Source: Eubacteriaceae bacterium UBA6119
GTDB taxonomy: Bacteria; Bacillota; Clostridia; Eubacteriales; UBA1433
Length of the DNA stretch: 64,000 nucleotides
Reading direction: 5' to 3'
Assembly: GCA_002423395.1 (NCBI GenBank)
Contig: DIVZ01000004.1
Span: 92,750 to 156,749 of the forward strand
The translations under genes were made by a program, and so were the position numbers. Below are positions 1 to 10,162 of this stretch, piece by piece; within the stretch, counting starts at the first letter, position 1, and each line of letters opens with the position of its first letter. The notes beneath the pieces were generated by a model, which was given only the letters and a program-made list of their open reading frames with translations, had not been told where the DNA came from and searched no databases.

Positions 1-3000
1 ATTTTGATACAGACATAGTTACTAGCAATATAACATTATATGCTCAATGGAGTTATTATTTTTCGGGAGAAGGAACCGAGTCAAATCCGTTTTTAATTAC
101 TAATACAGATGATTTAAAACAACTTGCTGCTTTAGCAAATCAGGGAAATATAATATATGGCTCCAAATATTATAGGATGGAAACTGATATAGATATATCC
201 GGTTCAAACTGGACGCCTATTGGCAATGATAGTCACAATTTTTATGGATGCTTTGACGGCAACGGACATAAGATAACGGGAATGCAAATTGTTTTTAATA
301 TCTCGGGTGGTACGGTAGATTCTTTCGGTTTATTTGGTGTTAACCTCGGAACCATTAAAAATTTAAGCATAATTAATAGCAATATAAACATTACATCTGA
401 TAATGACCGAATAGGCGGAATAGCGGGACTAAATAAGGGTCAAATAATTAACTGCAATAATGCGGGTAATGTAACAATTTCCGGCACTTCTGCAGGCTAT
501 GGTCAGGCTGCAGGAGGCATAGTTGGAGAAAATAGTCTTAACTCAAAAATTATTAATTGCTATAATACAGGTTCAATTACCGGATTATATCAAGTAGGGG
601 GTATAGCCGGAAAAAATGTTGGGTCAATAAATAATTGCTATAATACAGGTACTATAAATGGTGTTACGTATTCTTCAGTAAATACAGGCGGGATTGCCGG
701 GTTTAATGTTACTGATGACGCTGTTATAGATAATTGCTATAACACAGGTACAATAAATGGCATACATTTTTCTGGCGGAATAGCAGGTGAAAATTATGAC
801 AATGCTATAGTAACAAATTGCTATAATTTGGGAACAATAAACGATAATAATTACTCTGGCGGCATAGCAGGTTATAATTACTGGTCTGCCATAATTAGTA
901 AATGTCACAATACAGGCGTTGTAAATGGCAGTAATAATGCTGGCGGAATAGCCGGTTTTAATAGTTCAGCTAAAATATCTGACTGCTATAATGCAAGCGA
1001 ATTAAATTCAGGTAGTTACACCGGTGGTATTACAGGCTACAATAACAGCGGAGCGATTGAAAGATGTTATAATAACGCCTCTATAGCTGGCAGCACTCGA
1101 GCTGGCGGAATAGTAGGTTATAACCACGGATCAAACGCTAATATAAGTTATTGCTATAACTTGAGTACGATAACCGGATCATATTCAGGAGGAATAGTCG
1201 GACAAAATTATTATTACTCTAATACAAGCAACTGTTTCAATACAGGAAATATTAATGGTTCCTATGCAGGAGGAATCGCAGGCGATAATGATACAAATGC
1301 ATCTGTCAACGATTGTTATAATACAGCATCAGTATCTGGTTCGACTAGTATCACTTATACCGGAGGAGTTATAGGTAAAAATACCGGTATTGTGAACAAT
1401 TGCTATAATATAGGAGCCATAAGCGGTACATACCCCGGTGGGATAGCCGGTTATAATAGTAATAGTATAAGCTATTGCTATTTTCTCAACAACATCTTAA
1501 AAGGTATAGGTACAGGAAACGGAACTGCAACAACTTATTCGTGCACTCTTGCCCAAATGCAGCAGCAGTCTACTTTTACAGGATTTGATTTTACTAATAA
1601 CTGGGTAATACCGGGAAGTAATTCAACTCCGTATTTAAGAGCATTTTATATTCCCGTAAGCGGCATAATATTAAATGATTCTGCCGATAGCTTATTAATC
1701 GGAGAAAGTGTTACATTATCTGCTGATATACAGCCAATAAATGCTACAAACAAAAATATCACATGGTCGTCATCCAATACAAATATCGCGACAGTATCTG
1801 ATGCGGGGCTCGTAAACGGCATATCAAAAGGTGCTGTTACAATAACCGCAACTACCCATGATGGTAATTTAATTGCGCAGAGAACGCTAGAAATTATACA
1901 GCCTGTAACAGGCATATCATTAAATACATCTTCAGAAGAATTAGAAATAGGCAATCAATTGCAGCTTACGCCGACGGTTCTGCCCGCAAATGCAAGTGAT
2001 ACTTCTGTTACATGGACGTCAAGCAATACTAGTATTGCGACAGTCTCAAACACAGGTCTTGTAACGGCGGTACGCTCGGGCGAAGCGCAAATTACGGTAA
2101 CTACATCCGACGGAGAAAAAACGGCGGTATGCGACGTTAAAGTTCTCGGCATGGCTGTTACAACATCACCTAAAATAATTTTTTATAAAGGCGAGCCTTT
2201 TGACACCACAGGCGGTATTATCACAATATATAAACCCTCAGACGTGCAGGAAACTATATATATGTTACCTGAAATGGTCACAGGTTATGATAATTCAACT
2301 CTCGGAACTCAGACATTGGATATAACATACAACGAATATACGGCAAGTTATGATATCAGCGTTAACTATGCCGCTGTATCATTTGATACAGACGGTGGAA
2401 GCGCAATAGACAGTATAAACACTGATTATGATACATTAATAATTGAACCTGCACAGCCTCAAAAAACAGGGTATGCTTTTGAAGGCTGGTATGCTGATGA
2501 ACAATTAACAGATTTATGGAATTTTTCAGAAGATAAAGTAACTCAAGATATAACGCTGTACGCTAAATGGAGTATCTGTTATTATAATGTTACTTTTGAC
2601 AGCAAAGGCGGAAGTGAAGTAATTGGTTTAGAGAATCAGGTATTTAATTCTTTAATAACTGCCCCGACAGAACCTTCAAAACAACACTACAGCTTTGCAG
2701 GCTGGTTTAAGGAAGATTCTTGCACAAACCCATGGAACTTTGATACTGATACTGTCCCGGGAGATAGTTTTACACTCTATGCAAAATGGGCTCCGGATTC
2801 ACATACAATTAATAGTCTTGCAAACAACTCATCATACGGCACAATAACAGGCGCGCGGCAGTACGATTATGATTCACAGGCAACACTTACCGCCGTTCCG
2901 AATGAGAAATACCGTTTTATATGCTGGACTGATAACGGAGAGGAAGTATCTTCAAATTATGCATATACTTTTACGGTAACAGGCGACCGCACCGTTGTTG

Positions 3001-6000
3001 CCGTATTTGACGTCATTCATACTCCCATATTATCATCTGCTGTATCTGCGGGTTATAACAGCATTTGCCTTACATGGTCTGCAGTTGACGGCGCAAGCGG
3101 ATATGATATATACCGCTCCTTATCGAGCACGGGAACGTATGATAAAATCGGCGCTTCTGATACAACAGATTTTACAGACTCTAATCTTACACCGGGAAAA
3201 TATTATTACTATAAAATAAAAGCGGTTTACTCCGCAGGCGAAGTTAAAACTTACAGCAGTTTCTCGGAATATTTATCAGCAAAACCTATACCATCCGCTC
3301 CGACTATTAACGTAAGTTCTTATAGCTATACTAGCTTGCAGCTTACATGGTCTGCAATTGACGGCGCAAACGGATATCAAATATACCGCTCGTTGTCTAG
3401 TACTGGCACGTATTCATTAGTTGCAACGACTTCTTTAACATCATATATCAATTCAGGGCTTGTAACAGGTAAAAATTATTATTATAAAGTCATAGCGTAC
3501 ACAACTGTAGGCAGCTCTAAGATTTACGGCGCGTATTCGCTGCCAATGTACGCAAAGCCTGTTCCGCCGGCTCCTAATGCGTCTTGCGAATCTGCGGGAT
3601 TTAACAGCATTAAAATTTCATGGGCATCAGTAAGCGGAGCGACAAAATATGAAATATACCGCAGCCCGAACGATATAGGAACATATACTCTTATCGCGTC
3701 AACAACTTTAGCGAGCTATATCGATAAAGATTTAGCGGCAGGCTTAATGTATTATTATAAAGTAATTGCATATCATCTTGAAGGTACTGTAAAAGTATAC
3801 GGTTCATATTCAAACTCAGTAAGTGCAATTCCTGTTCCGCTGGCGCCTGTTGCGAAAGCGCAGTCTGCGTCATACAACAGTATAAAAATAAGCTGGAATG
3901 AAATAGTTGGCGCGAATTGGTACGAAGTGTATCAGATAGATACTGTGACACAAACAGATAATCTGATAGCTACCGTATCGTCTACAAGCTATCTGCATAA
4001 AAATCTTACCCCCGGCGCTTCTTATTCATATAAAATAATGGCTTACAGAGTTTCGGGTTTCGGGGAATTATACAGTCCGTACAGTGAGGTAACTACTTCT
4101 GTACCTGTACCGTCAACACCCGCTATAAAAGTTACGCTTAAATCATATAACAGCCTGACTATAAGCTGGGATGAAATTGAAGGCGCTGACGGTTATGAAA
4201 TATATCGTTCAACTTCAAGTTCAGGTTCTTACAATTTACATGACACTGCTACAACTTTATCATATGATGATACATCTCTTACAACAGGATATACATATTA
4301 TTATAAAGTTAAAGCATATCACTCCGATAATCCTAAAATTTTCGGCAATGAATCTAATATAGTAAGTCTGAAAGTAATACCGACAACACCGATAGTGACA
4401 GTGAGTCCCACGTCTTATAACAGCCTTAGCCTAAGCTGGGATAGTGTTGAAGGAGCAACGGGATACAGAATATATCGTTCCACTTCAAGCTCGGGAACAT
4501 ATGCGTCGTTAACAACTGTTACATCAGGAACATCTTATATAAATTCGGGATTAGCTACAGGCACAACATACTATTATAAAATTTTAGCGTATAGAACAGA
4601 AGGAACTGTAACTACAAACAGCGCATACTCGGCAGTTAAATACGCTAAAGTAGTTCCCGCAACGCCTGACGGAGTAAGCGCGCAAAGCGCATCAGCTGCC
4701 AGCATAAAAATTACATGGAATAAAGTCTCGGGAGCATCCGGATATACTGTATACCGTTTATCATCAACAGGAACATACCCTTCTATTGCAACTGTTACTT
4801 CATCATATAACTACTACACAAACGCTGGTTTAATTACAGGCACAACATACTGCTATAAAGTAGCAGCATACCGTTTAGTCGGAACAACTAAGGTATACGG
4901 CACAGCATCAGAAATAGTATCTGCTGCGCCTGAATCGTCTTTGCCGCAAGCTATGTCTTTACTTAACTCTCCTAAAATAACAGTAAGCCCCGCTTCTTAC
5001 AACAGTCTTATAATAAGCTGGGATGCGGTAGACGGAGCGACAGAGTATGAAATAAGCAAAAGCACTTCAAGCGCAAGCGGTTTTGAACCTATAAAGATAA
5101 CAGATGCATTAAATTACACAGATAACGATCTTATAACAGGAATAACTTATTATTATAAAGTCAGAGCGTTAATAAACGGAGATCCTATAGTATACGGAGA
5201 TTACTCGGCTGTATCCGGATTAAAGCCAATTCCGGCAACGCCTGTAATAACGCTAACGCCTACACAATACAACAGCCTTTCCATAAGTTGGGAAGCTGTA
5301 GACGGAGCTACAGGATATAAGATATACCGCTCAACATCCAAAACGGGAACATACGCTTATGTTACAGCAATAACTTACGGAACATCGTATGTAAACACCG
5401 GACTTGCGACAGGCACAACGTACTACTACAAAGTGCTTGCGTACAGAACAGAAGGAACAGTCACAACCAACAGCTTATACTCTGCATATAAATACGCAAA
5501 AGTAATACCGTCAGCTCCAATAGCGACAGCAGCGTCATATAACTATAACAGCGTAAAAATAAGCTGGCCTAAAGTATCAGGAGCAAGCGGATACACTATA
5601 TACCGCTGCGCAACTGAGACAGGCACATACGCAGCATTGATAACAACCTCATTAAACAGTTATACAAACACATCGCTTGCGACAGGAAGTACATGGTACT
5701 ACACAGTAGCTGCATATCGTCTTGTAGGAACAACCAAGGTATACGGATTGAAGTCTGAGGCGACATCGGCAGCACCTGTACCCTCAACTCCTGTACCGAC
5801 TGCAGTAAGCGCCGGATATAACAGCATTAAAATAAGCTGGCCTGCGGTTGCCGGCGCAAGCGCGTATGAAGTATATTCGGCAGGAGAGAGTGATACATTC
5901 CTTGCAAGAGTAACTACGCCTTATTTCACTCAAGCAGCCCTTACTCCGGGCACTTCTTATTCGTATAAAGTAGTGGCATACAAAACTATGGCTTCAGGTG

Positions 6001-8333
6001 ATGTATATGGCGTATACAGCAATATAGTAACCGCATCGCCAGTACCATCAGCGCCAACTCCGTCAGTACTGCTTAATACTTACAACAGCTTAAATATTAA
6101 ATGGAATGAAATTGACGGAGCTGATAAGTATGAAATAAGCCGCTCTGCATCAAGTAAAGGTATTTTTGAACCTATAGGAGAGTCTGATACAACTGACTTT
6201 ATAGATAATCCTCTTATAACTGGAGCGACATACTACTATAAAGTAAGAGCATTTATAGAAACAGATCAGAAAATATACGGAGACTATTCAGCAATAGTAA
6301 GCTCTAAAGCGCTTCCGGCAGCTCCTGTTGTTACCGTAACTCCTACCGCTTATAACAGCTTAAGCTTAAGCTGGAACAGCCAGGATGGAGTAACAGGGTA
6401 TAGAATATACCGCTCAACATCCAAAACAGGGACATATGCATTAGTTAAAACAACTACGGAAACATCGTTTATAAACACATCCCTTGCAGCAGGCACAACA
6501 TACTACTATAAACTAATTGCGGTAAGAACCGACGGTGCGGTAACTACATTAAGTCCGTACTCGGCAGTTAAATATGCTAAAGTAATACCTGCGGCTCCAA
6601 CAGGGGTAAGCGCGCAAAGCGCGTCGTATAACAGCATAAAAGTAACTTGGGATAAAGTTTCCGGAGCGAGCGGATATACGATATACCGATTAGCGTCTAA
6701 CGAAACATACCCGGCTATCTCAACTGTTACAACAAACAGCTATACTAATACAAGCTTAAAAACCGGCACAACTTACACCTATAAAGTAGCCGCGTACAGA
6801 CTGGCCGGAACGACTAAGGTATACGGCGGATACAGTGAAATTGTATCGGATTGTCCTAAGCCTGCAATTCCGGCGCCGTCTGCGGTAAGCGCGGGATATA
6901 ACAGCGTTTATTTAAGCTGGCCTGCGATTTCAGGCGCTTCGGGGTACGAGGTATATTTAACAGATCCGCAAACTCAAACAGATAAACAGCTTACCAGCAC
7001 ATCTTCGCTTAACTATAAGCACTCATCTCTTATAACAAATAAGCAGTATTCATATAAAGTAAGATCATATACAACTTTGGGAGATAATACTGTATTTGGG
7101 GCATACAGCTCGATTATATCAGCAACGCCTATTCCTTCCACTCCTAAAATCAGCGTAGATTTAAACACAATTAACAGCATAAAAATCAGCTGGGAACCTG
7201 TTGGCGGCGCTGAAGGTTATGAAGTATTACGTTCATCAACAATTGACGGAACATATGAAATAATTTCAACAATATCAGATACAGAATATGTTGATACAGG
7301 TTTAACTTTACAAAATTCTTATTACTATAAAGTAAGAGCCTACATTACGGATGATGCTGATAATATTTACAGCGAATACTCATCCCCTACAGGCAGAGTT
7401 ATGCTTCCAAAAACACCCAGCCTTTCAGCCGCGTCTTATTCTTATAACTGCATCCAGTTAACATGGGATTCTATTGACGGGGCAACAGGGTATAAGATAT
7501 ACCGCTCAACATCAAGCTCGGGAACATATTCTATTATATATACAATTACTGACGGCAGTACATCGTATATAAACCCGGGGTTAACTTCGGGAACAGCTTA
7601 CTACTATAAAGTAAAAACATATACCACAACTCCAAACGGTGAAGTATACAGCGACTATTCAGCAAACGCCAGCGCCAGACCTTATGTTACCGCACCAATA
7701 ATTACAACATCAGTACCGATTTACAACAATATAAGAATAGATTGGAGCGCAGTAGAAGGCGCAAGCGGATACCAGGTTTACCGTGCGACTACGCTTGACG
7801 GAACATACAGTTTATTAGCTGATACAAAATCGTCGGTACTGAATTATACAAATACTGGCCTTGCGATGGATAAAACATATTATTATAAAGTCAGAGCATA
7901 CAAAACTGTAGGGACAACAAAAGTAGGCGGCTTTTACTCTGATATAGAAAGCAATAAAACCCGTCAGCCGCTTAAACCCGAATTAAAATTACTCTTTCTT
8001 ACATCTGATGAAGATGTTATGTATCCCGACTATGTAGGTTTCTATGTATTTAATAACGGGCCTGTTACTTTAACAATATACAGCCAAAATGCTCTTTTAT
8101 ATGATTATGAATATTACTTTTATGACAGCGCATTGATTCTTGCAGATGAAGAATATGTATACAATTATGTACAATTTGGACCAAGCGAAGATGGTCTCGT
8201 ATCATTCTACACGCTTGAATGGCCAACAAGATATGATGAATATTCAAAAATATACTTTGATTTCAAATACGACGGAATAATGTACAGAGGATATGTGAGC
8301 AACTACTTCGGTTTTCATTACTATAAAAAATAA
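1..8333 (+). CDS. Giant modular surface protein (GLUG, Big, InlB-type and FN3 repeats), 5' partial
   Basis: The frame is open from base 3, so the gene starts left of the window; the first ATG seen (177) is internal. The edge encodes an end of a Listeria-Bacteroides repeat (TLYAQW). Then come 13 GLUG motifs (GGIAGxN...NCYNTG, bases 411-1500), two Big_2 Ig-like domains (about 1648-2150), a Big_3-like domain (2150-2365), two InlB B-repeats ending TLYAKW (2368-2793), a divergent InlB repeat (2797-3009), 18 fibronectin III domains (3013-7965) and a final aromatic-rich domain of about 120 residues. No LPXTG anchor or S-layer homology domain is seen at the C terminus. The family pattern suggests a secreted or surface adhesin or matrix protein; the ligand is unknown. 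A terminator follows directly. Confidence 0.9.
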   Translation, partial: FDTDIVTSNITLYAQWSYYFSGEGTESNPFLITNTDDLKQLAALANQGNIIYGSKYYRMETDIDISGSNWTPIGNDSHNFYGCFDGNGHKITGMQIVFNISGGTVDSFGLFGVNLGTIKNLSIINSNINITSDNDRIGGIAGLNKGQIINCNNAGNVTISGTSAGYGQAAGGIVGENSLNSKIINCYNTGSITGLYQVGGIAGKNVGSINNCYNTGTINGVTYSSVNTGGIAGFNVTDDAVIDNCYNTGTINGIHFSGGIAGENYDNAIVTNCYNLGTINDNNYSGGIAGYNYWSAIISKCHNTGVVNGSNNAGGIAGFNSSAKISDCYNASELNSGSYTGGITGYNNSGAIERCYNNASIAGSTRAGGIVGYNHGSNANISYCYNLSTITGSYSGGIVGQNYYYSNTSNCFNTGNINGSYAGGIAGDNDTNASVNDCYNTASVSGSTSITYTGGVIGKNTGIVNNCYNIGAISGTYPGGIAGYNSNSISYCYFLNNILKGIGTGNGTATTYSCTLAQMQQQSTFTGFDFTNNWVIPGSNSTPYLRAFYIPVSGIILNDSADSLLIGESVTLSADIQPINATNKNITWSSSNTNIATVSDAGLVNGISKGAVTITATTHDGNLIAQRTLEIIQPVTGISLNTSSEELEIGNQLQLTPTVLPANASDTSVTWTSSNTSIATVSNTGLVTAVRSGEAQITVTTSDGEKTAVCDVKVLGMAVTTSPKIIFYKGEPFDTTGGIITIYKPSDVQETIYMLPEMVTGYDNSTLGTQTLDITYNEYTASYDISVNYAAVSFDTDGGSAIDSINTDYDTLIIEPAQPQKTGYAFEGWYADEQLTDLWNFSEDKVTQDITLYAKWSICYYNVTFDSKGGSEVIGLENQVFNSLITAPTEPSKQHYSFAGWFKEDSCTNPWNFDTDTVPGDSFTLYAKWAPDSHTINSLANNSSYGTITGARQYDYDSQATLTAVPNEKYRFICWTDNGEEVSSNYAYTFTVTGDRTVVAVFDVIHTPILSSAVSAGYNSICLTWSAVDGASGYDIYRSLSSTGTYDKIGASDTTDFTDSNLTPGKYYYYKIKAVYSAGEVKTYSSFSEYLSAKPIPSAPTINVSSYSYTSLQLTWSAIDGANGYQIYRSLSSTGTYSLVATTSLTSYINSGLVTGKNYYYKVIAYTTVGSSKIYGAYSLPMYAKPVPPAPNASCESAGFNSIKISWASVSGATKYEIYRSPNDIGTYTLIASTTLASYIDKDLAAGLMYYYKVIAYHLEGTVKVYGSYSNSVSAIPVPLAPVAKAQSASYNSIKISWNEIVGANWYEVYQIDTVTQTDNLIATVSSTSYLHKNLTPGASYSYKIMAYRVSGFGELYSPYSEVTTSVPVPSTPAIKVTLKSYNSLTISWDEIEGADGYEIYRSTSSSGSYNLHDTATTLSYDDTSLTTGYTYYYKVKAYHSDNPKIFGNESNIVSLKVIPTTPIVTVSPTSYNSLSLSWDSVEGATGYRIYRSTSSSGTYASLTTVTSGTSYINSGLATGTTYYYKILAYRTEGTVTTNSAYSAVKYAKVVPATPDGVSAQSASAASIKITWNKVSGASGYTVYRLSSTGTYPSIATVTSSYNYYTNAGLITGTTYCYKVAAYRLVGTTKVYGTASEIVSAAPESSLPQAMSLLNSPKITVSPASYNSLIISWDAVDGATEYEISKSTSSASGFEPIKITDALNYTDNDLITGITYYYKVRALINGDPIVYGDYSAVSGLKPIPATPVITLTPTQYNSLSISWEAVDGATGYKIYRSTSKTGTYAYVTAITYGTSYVNTGLATGTTYYYKVLAYRTEGTVTTNSLYSAYKYAKVIPSAPIATAASYNYNSVKISWPKVSGASGYTIYRCATETGTYAALITTSLNSYTNTSLATGSTWYYTVAAYRLVGTTKVYGLKSEATSAAPVPSTPVPTAVSAGYNSIKISWPAVAGASAYEVYSAGESDTFLARVTTPYFTQAALTPGTSYSYKVVAYKTMASGDVYGVYSNIVTASPVPSAPTPSVLLNTYNSLNIKWNEIDGADKYEISRSASSKGIFEPIGESDTTDFIDNPLITGATYYYKVRAFIETDQKIYGDYSAIVSSKALPAAPVVTVTPTAYNSLSLSWNSQDGVTGYRIYRSTSKTGTYALVKTTTETSFINTSLAAGTTYYYKLIAVRTDGAVTTLSPYSAVKYAKVIPAAPTGVSAQSASYNSIKVTWDKVSGASGYTIYRLASNETYPAISTVTTNSYTNTSLKTGTTYTYKVAAYRLAGTTKVYGGYSEIVSDCPKPAIPAPSAVSAGYNSVYLSWPAISGASGYEVYLTDPQTQTDKQLTSTSSLNYKHSSLITNKQYSYKVRSYTTLGDNTVFGAYSSIISATPIPSTPKISVDLNTINSIKISWEPVGGAEGYEVLRSSTIDGTYEIISTISDTEYVDTGLTLQNSYYYKVRAYITDDADNIYSEYSSPTGRVMLPKTPSLSAASYSYNCIQLTWDSIDGATGYKIYRSTSSSGTYSIIYTITDGSTSYINPGLTSGTAYYYKVKTYTTTPNGEVYSDYSANASARPYVTAPIITTSVPIYNNIRIDWSAVEGASGYQVYRATTLDGTYSLLADTKSSVLNYTNTGLAMDKTYYYKVRAYKTVGTTKVGGFYSDIESNKTRQPLKPELKLLFLTSDEDVMYPDYVGFYVFNNGPVTLTIYSQNALLYDYEYYFYDSALILADEEYVYNYVQFGPSEDGLVSFYTLEWPTRYDEYSKIYFDFKYDGIMYRGYVSNYFGFHYYKK
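411..1500 (+). repeat. GLUG repeat array, 13 units
   Basis: Thirteen in-frame units of about 22-32 residues follow the pattern GGIAGxN, variable, xxNCYNTGxIxG. Nearly every unit has one cysteine at the same position, followed by Tyr, Asn, His or Phe. GLUG repeats are predicted to form a beta-solenoid, which would stack these cysteines as a ladder. The domain function is unknown. Confidence 0.85.
3013..7965 (+). repeat. 18 fibronectin type III domains in an ABCD higher-order repeat
   Basis: Each unit of about 90 residues starts near xPxxP, has a YNSxxxSW core, GAxGYxIYRS and a YYYKVxAY strand. Four subtypes recur in order. A has T-D-x-x-L before YYYKVRA. B has SYINSGL-TGTTYYYK and YAK at its end. 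C has AAYRLVGTTKVYG. D has YEVY and YSYK. The order is ABCD ABC ABCD ABCD ABC. The D unit is missing after unit 7, where a short linker (PESSLPQAMSLLN) sits. This pattern points to growth by duplication of four-domain blocks. Confidence 0.8.
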
Positions 8334-8371
8334 ATAATTTATTCAGACTTTTTTCCCTGCGTAATTAGAGA

Positions 8372-8405
8372 AGACTATGATAGAATTAATATCATAGTCT
8401 TTTTA
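8372..8405 (+). terminator. Terminator of the giant surface-protein gene
   Basis: A perfect stem AGACTATGATA / TATCATAGTCT with a short loop is followed by TTTTAATT, 39 bases after the stop codon. Confidence 0.85.
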
Positions 8406-8509
8406 ATTATGTAAGTAACCCTCTTCGATTTGAATAACATAATAAGTTTTAATCTTTTTTGTTATCGTTGTTAATAAAAAGGTTTTGTCCTGCGCTATTA
8501 TATGCCATA

Positions 8510-9019
8510 TTATTTACTGATTTCATCAAGCAGATCCTTCCCCAGTTTATAATCACTTTCACTGAAAAAAACTAAATACACATCTATTTCATTAGCAGAT
8601 ATAAACTCCCTTATTGCGTTTATGGCTACTTTAACTGCTTCTTCTTTCGGGTATCCGTATATTCCCGAGGAAATAAGCGGAAACGCTACCGACTTGCAGT
8701 TATTTTTCATTGCAAGGTTTAAAGAATTAATATAACAGCTTCGCAGCAACTCTTCCTCGCCGCTTCCTCCTCCGTGCCATACGGGGCCTGCTGTATGAAT
8801 AATATATTTGGCGTAAAGATTATGTCCCGAAGTGATTACGGCATCGCCTGTTTTGCATCCGCCTATGCTGTCGCATTCTTTTTGCAGCTTATCCGCGCCT
8901 GCTGAAGAAAATATCGCTCCGCATACTCCGCCTCCCATTTTAAGCGATGAGTTTGCGGCATTTACTATAGCGTCAACTTTCATGTTGCATATATTGTCAT
9001 TTACTATTTGCAGCGACAT
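8510..9019 (-). CDS. Macrodomain protein, putative O-acetyl-ADP-ribose deacetylase
   Basis: This is a stand-alone macrodomain of about 169 residues, the family's normal single-domain size. It shows the ADP-ribose-binding motifs VDAIVNAANSSLKMGGGVCG near the N terminus, HTAGPVW in the middle and PLISSGIYGYP later. Family members bind ADP-ribose, and many remove acetyl or ADP-ribosyl groups from O-acetyl-ADP-ribose or proteins. I chose the ATG at 9019 because AAGGAGGG lies a few bases upstream; an in-frame ATG 12 codons earlier lacks such a site. It is transcribed alone. No sirtuin or ADP-ribosyltransferase gene is adjacent, so the physiological substrate is open. Confidence 0.88.
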   Translation of the reverse strand: MSLQIVNDNICNMKVDAIVNAANSSLKMGGGVCGAIFSSAGADKLQKECDSIGGCKTGDAVITSGHNLYAKYIIHTAGPVWHGGGSGEEELLRSCYINSLNLAMKNNCKSVAFPLISSGIYGYPKEEAVKVAINAIREFISANEIDVYLVFFSESDYKLGKDLLDEISK

Positions 9020-9184
9020 ATTACCCTCCTTAATAAACAAGATAACATTTTTCATTTACTTTCATATTATAAGAATGCATGTATAAATTTTTTTATATAC
9101 TATTATTGTAAAAACTATTAATAATTGTATATGATTTTTTTTATATGCTATTATTAAATAAAATGATAAGGAGTTGTGATAAAT

Positions 9185-9568
9185 ATGTATTGTAAAAACT
9201 GCGGTTCAACGCTTCCTGACACCACTGCGGAAGGTGATTTTTGTACTTATTGCGGTTCTAAAGTCACATCTGATGGCATAGCACAAAATCAGGCATATCA
9301 GCCTGCAAATACTGCAAATAGTAATGTTCAGCCTGCGGCAACAAATACTTTTGCAATAGCCGGATTTGTTCTGGGTTTAATTTCCTGGTTTTTAAACCTT
9401 TGGGGTATTATAGGCACCTTAGCTATCGTTTTTTCCGCGTTAGGTTTATCAAAGCTTAAGTTTTTAAATAATAAAGGCAAAGTATTTGCCATTATTGGCT
9501 TGATATGCGGTATTTGTAATGTGCTTTTTTTTGTAATAAGTCTTATATATGCAATGAGCTTATATTAA
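9185..9568 (+). CDS. Zinc-ribbon membrane protein (DUF4190-like)
   Basis: A short N-terminal zinc ribbon (MYCKNCG, then CTYCG about 17 residues on) is joined by a Gln/Pro/Asn-rich linker to two hydrophobic segments, about residues 50-80 and 98-125. This matches the common Firmicutes arrangement of zinc ribbon plus DUF4190; function is unknown. The ATG at 9185 is preferred over a GTG at 9176, because the AAGGAG at 9168-9173 is 11 bases from the ATG but only 2 from the GTG. It diverges from the macrodomain gene and ends at a bidirectional terminator. Confidence 0.75.
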   Translation: MYCKNCGSTLPDTTAEGDFCTYCGSKVTSDGIAQNQAYQPANTANSNVQPAATNTFAIAGFVLGLISWFLNLWGIIGTLAIVFSALGLSKLKFLNNKGKVFAIIGLICGICNVLFFVISLIYAMSLY

Positions 9569-9588
9569 AATTAGCTAGATATACATAA

Positions 9589-9619
9589 AAAGGCTAAGTA
9601 TTATTAGCCTTTGTTTTTT
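9589..9619. terminator. Bidirectional terminator between convergent genes
   Basis: The stem AAAGGCTAA / TTAGCCTTT with loop GTATTA is followed by GTTTTTTA. It serves the zinc-ribbon gene and, on the other strand, the 128-residue membrane protein, whose stop codon overlaps it. Confidence 0.75.
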
Positions 9620-10004
9620 ATTGTTCGTTTACTTCTTTTTCTTTTATTTCTGCATTATTTATGACGTCTTTGTCAGCGTCTTCAATCTTTATTTCCTGCT
9701 TGTCTGCGTCAAATATTTTTATATATATTTTTCTTGCAGTAAATAAAATTATGGAAACACCGCCGTAAAGAGCCAAAGCATCCGCAACGCCAGGTATTAA
9801 CTGTGTCATAAGAAGACTTTTTACAATTATGGAAATCTCATATCCCTGCGCTGAATACTCCTTTATATAATAACAAAATTGGTAAATTGTGCTTGTAAGC
9901 GCCGCAATTCCTATAAGGGCTATAACACAAGCAGCCACGAAAAGAAATTTGGCAAATATTGAGTTTTTGTCTTTTTTAGGTTTTTTTTCAATTACTGTTT
10001 TCAT
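9618..10004 (-). CDS. Hypothetical two-segment membrane protein
   Basis: I do not recognise a family. The 128-residue product has a lysine-rich N terminus, a hydrophobic segment at about residues 19-45, a second at about 70-95, and a charged C-terminal tail rich in Glu, Asp and Lys. The basic start and acidic tail would suit a small inner-membrane protein. It converges on the zinc-ribbon protein gene and shares its terminator; the next gene upstream (crotonase) is divergent, so it is a single-gene unit. Confidence 0.6.
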   Translation of the reverse strand: MKTVIEKKPKKDKNSIFAKFLFVAACVIALIGIAALTSTIYQFCYYIKEYSAQGYEISIIVKSLLMTQLIPGVADALALYGGVSIILFTARKIYIKIFDADKQEIKIEDADKDVINNAEIKEKEVNEQ

Positions 10005-10110
10005 TAAGTCTTTTATCTCCGATCGTATTTAATATATATATTATATTTTTGCAATGTGAGCGCTGGGTGAATATATTATATCATTTTAATTTGTTATATA
10101 AATATATTTT

Positions 10111-10138
10111 TTGGCATTAATTAGTGGTATATTATACA
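10111..10138 (+). promoter_or_regulatory. SigA-type promoter for the crotonase gene
   Basis: TTGGCA (10111-10116), a 16-base spacer and TATACA (10133-10138). This predicts a leader of about 18 bases before the ATG at 10163. Confidence 0.55.
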
Positions 10139-10162
10139 TATAATACATTTATGAGGTGAATT

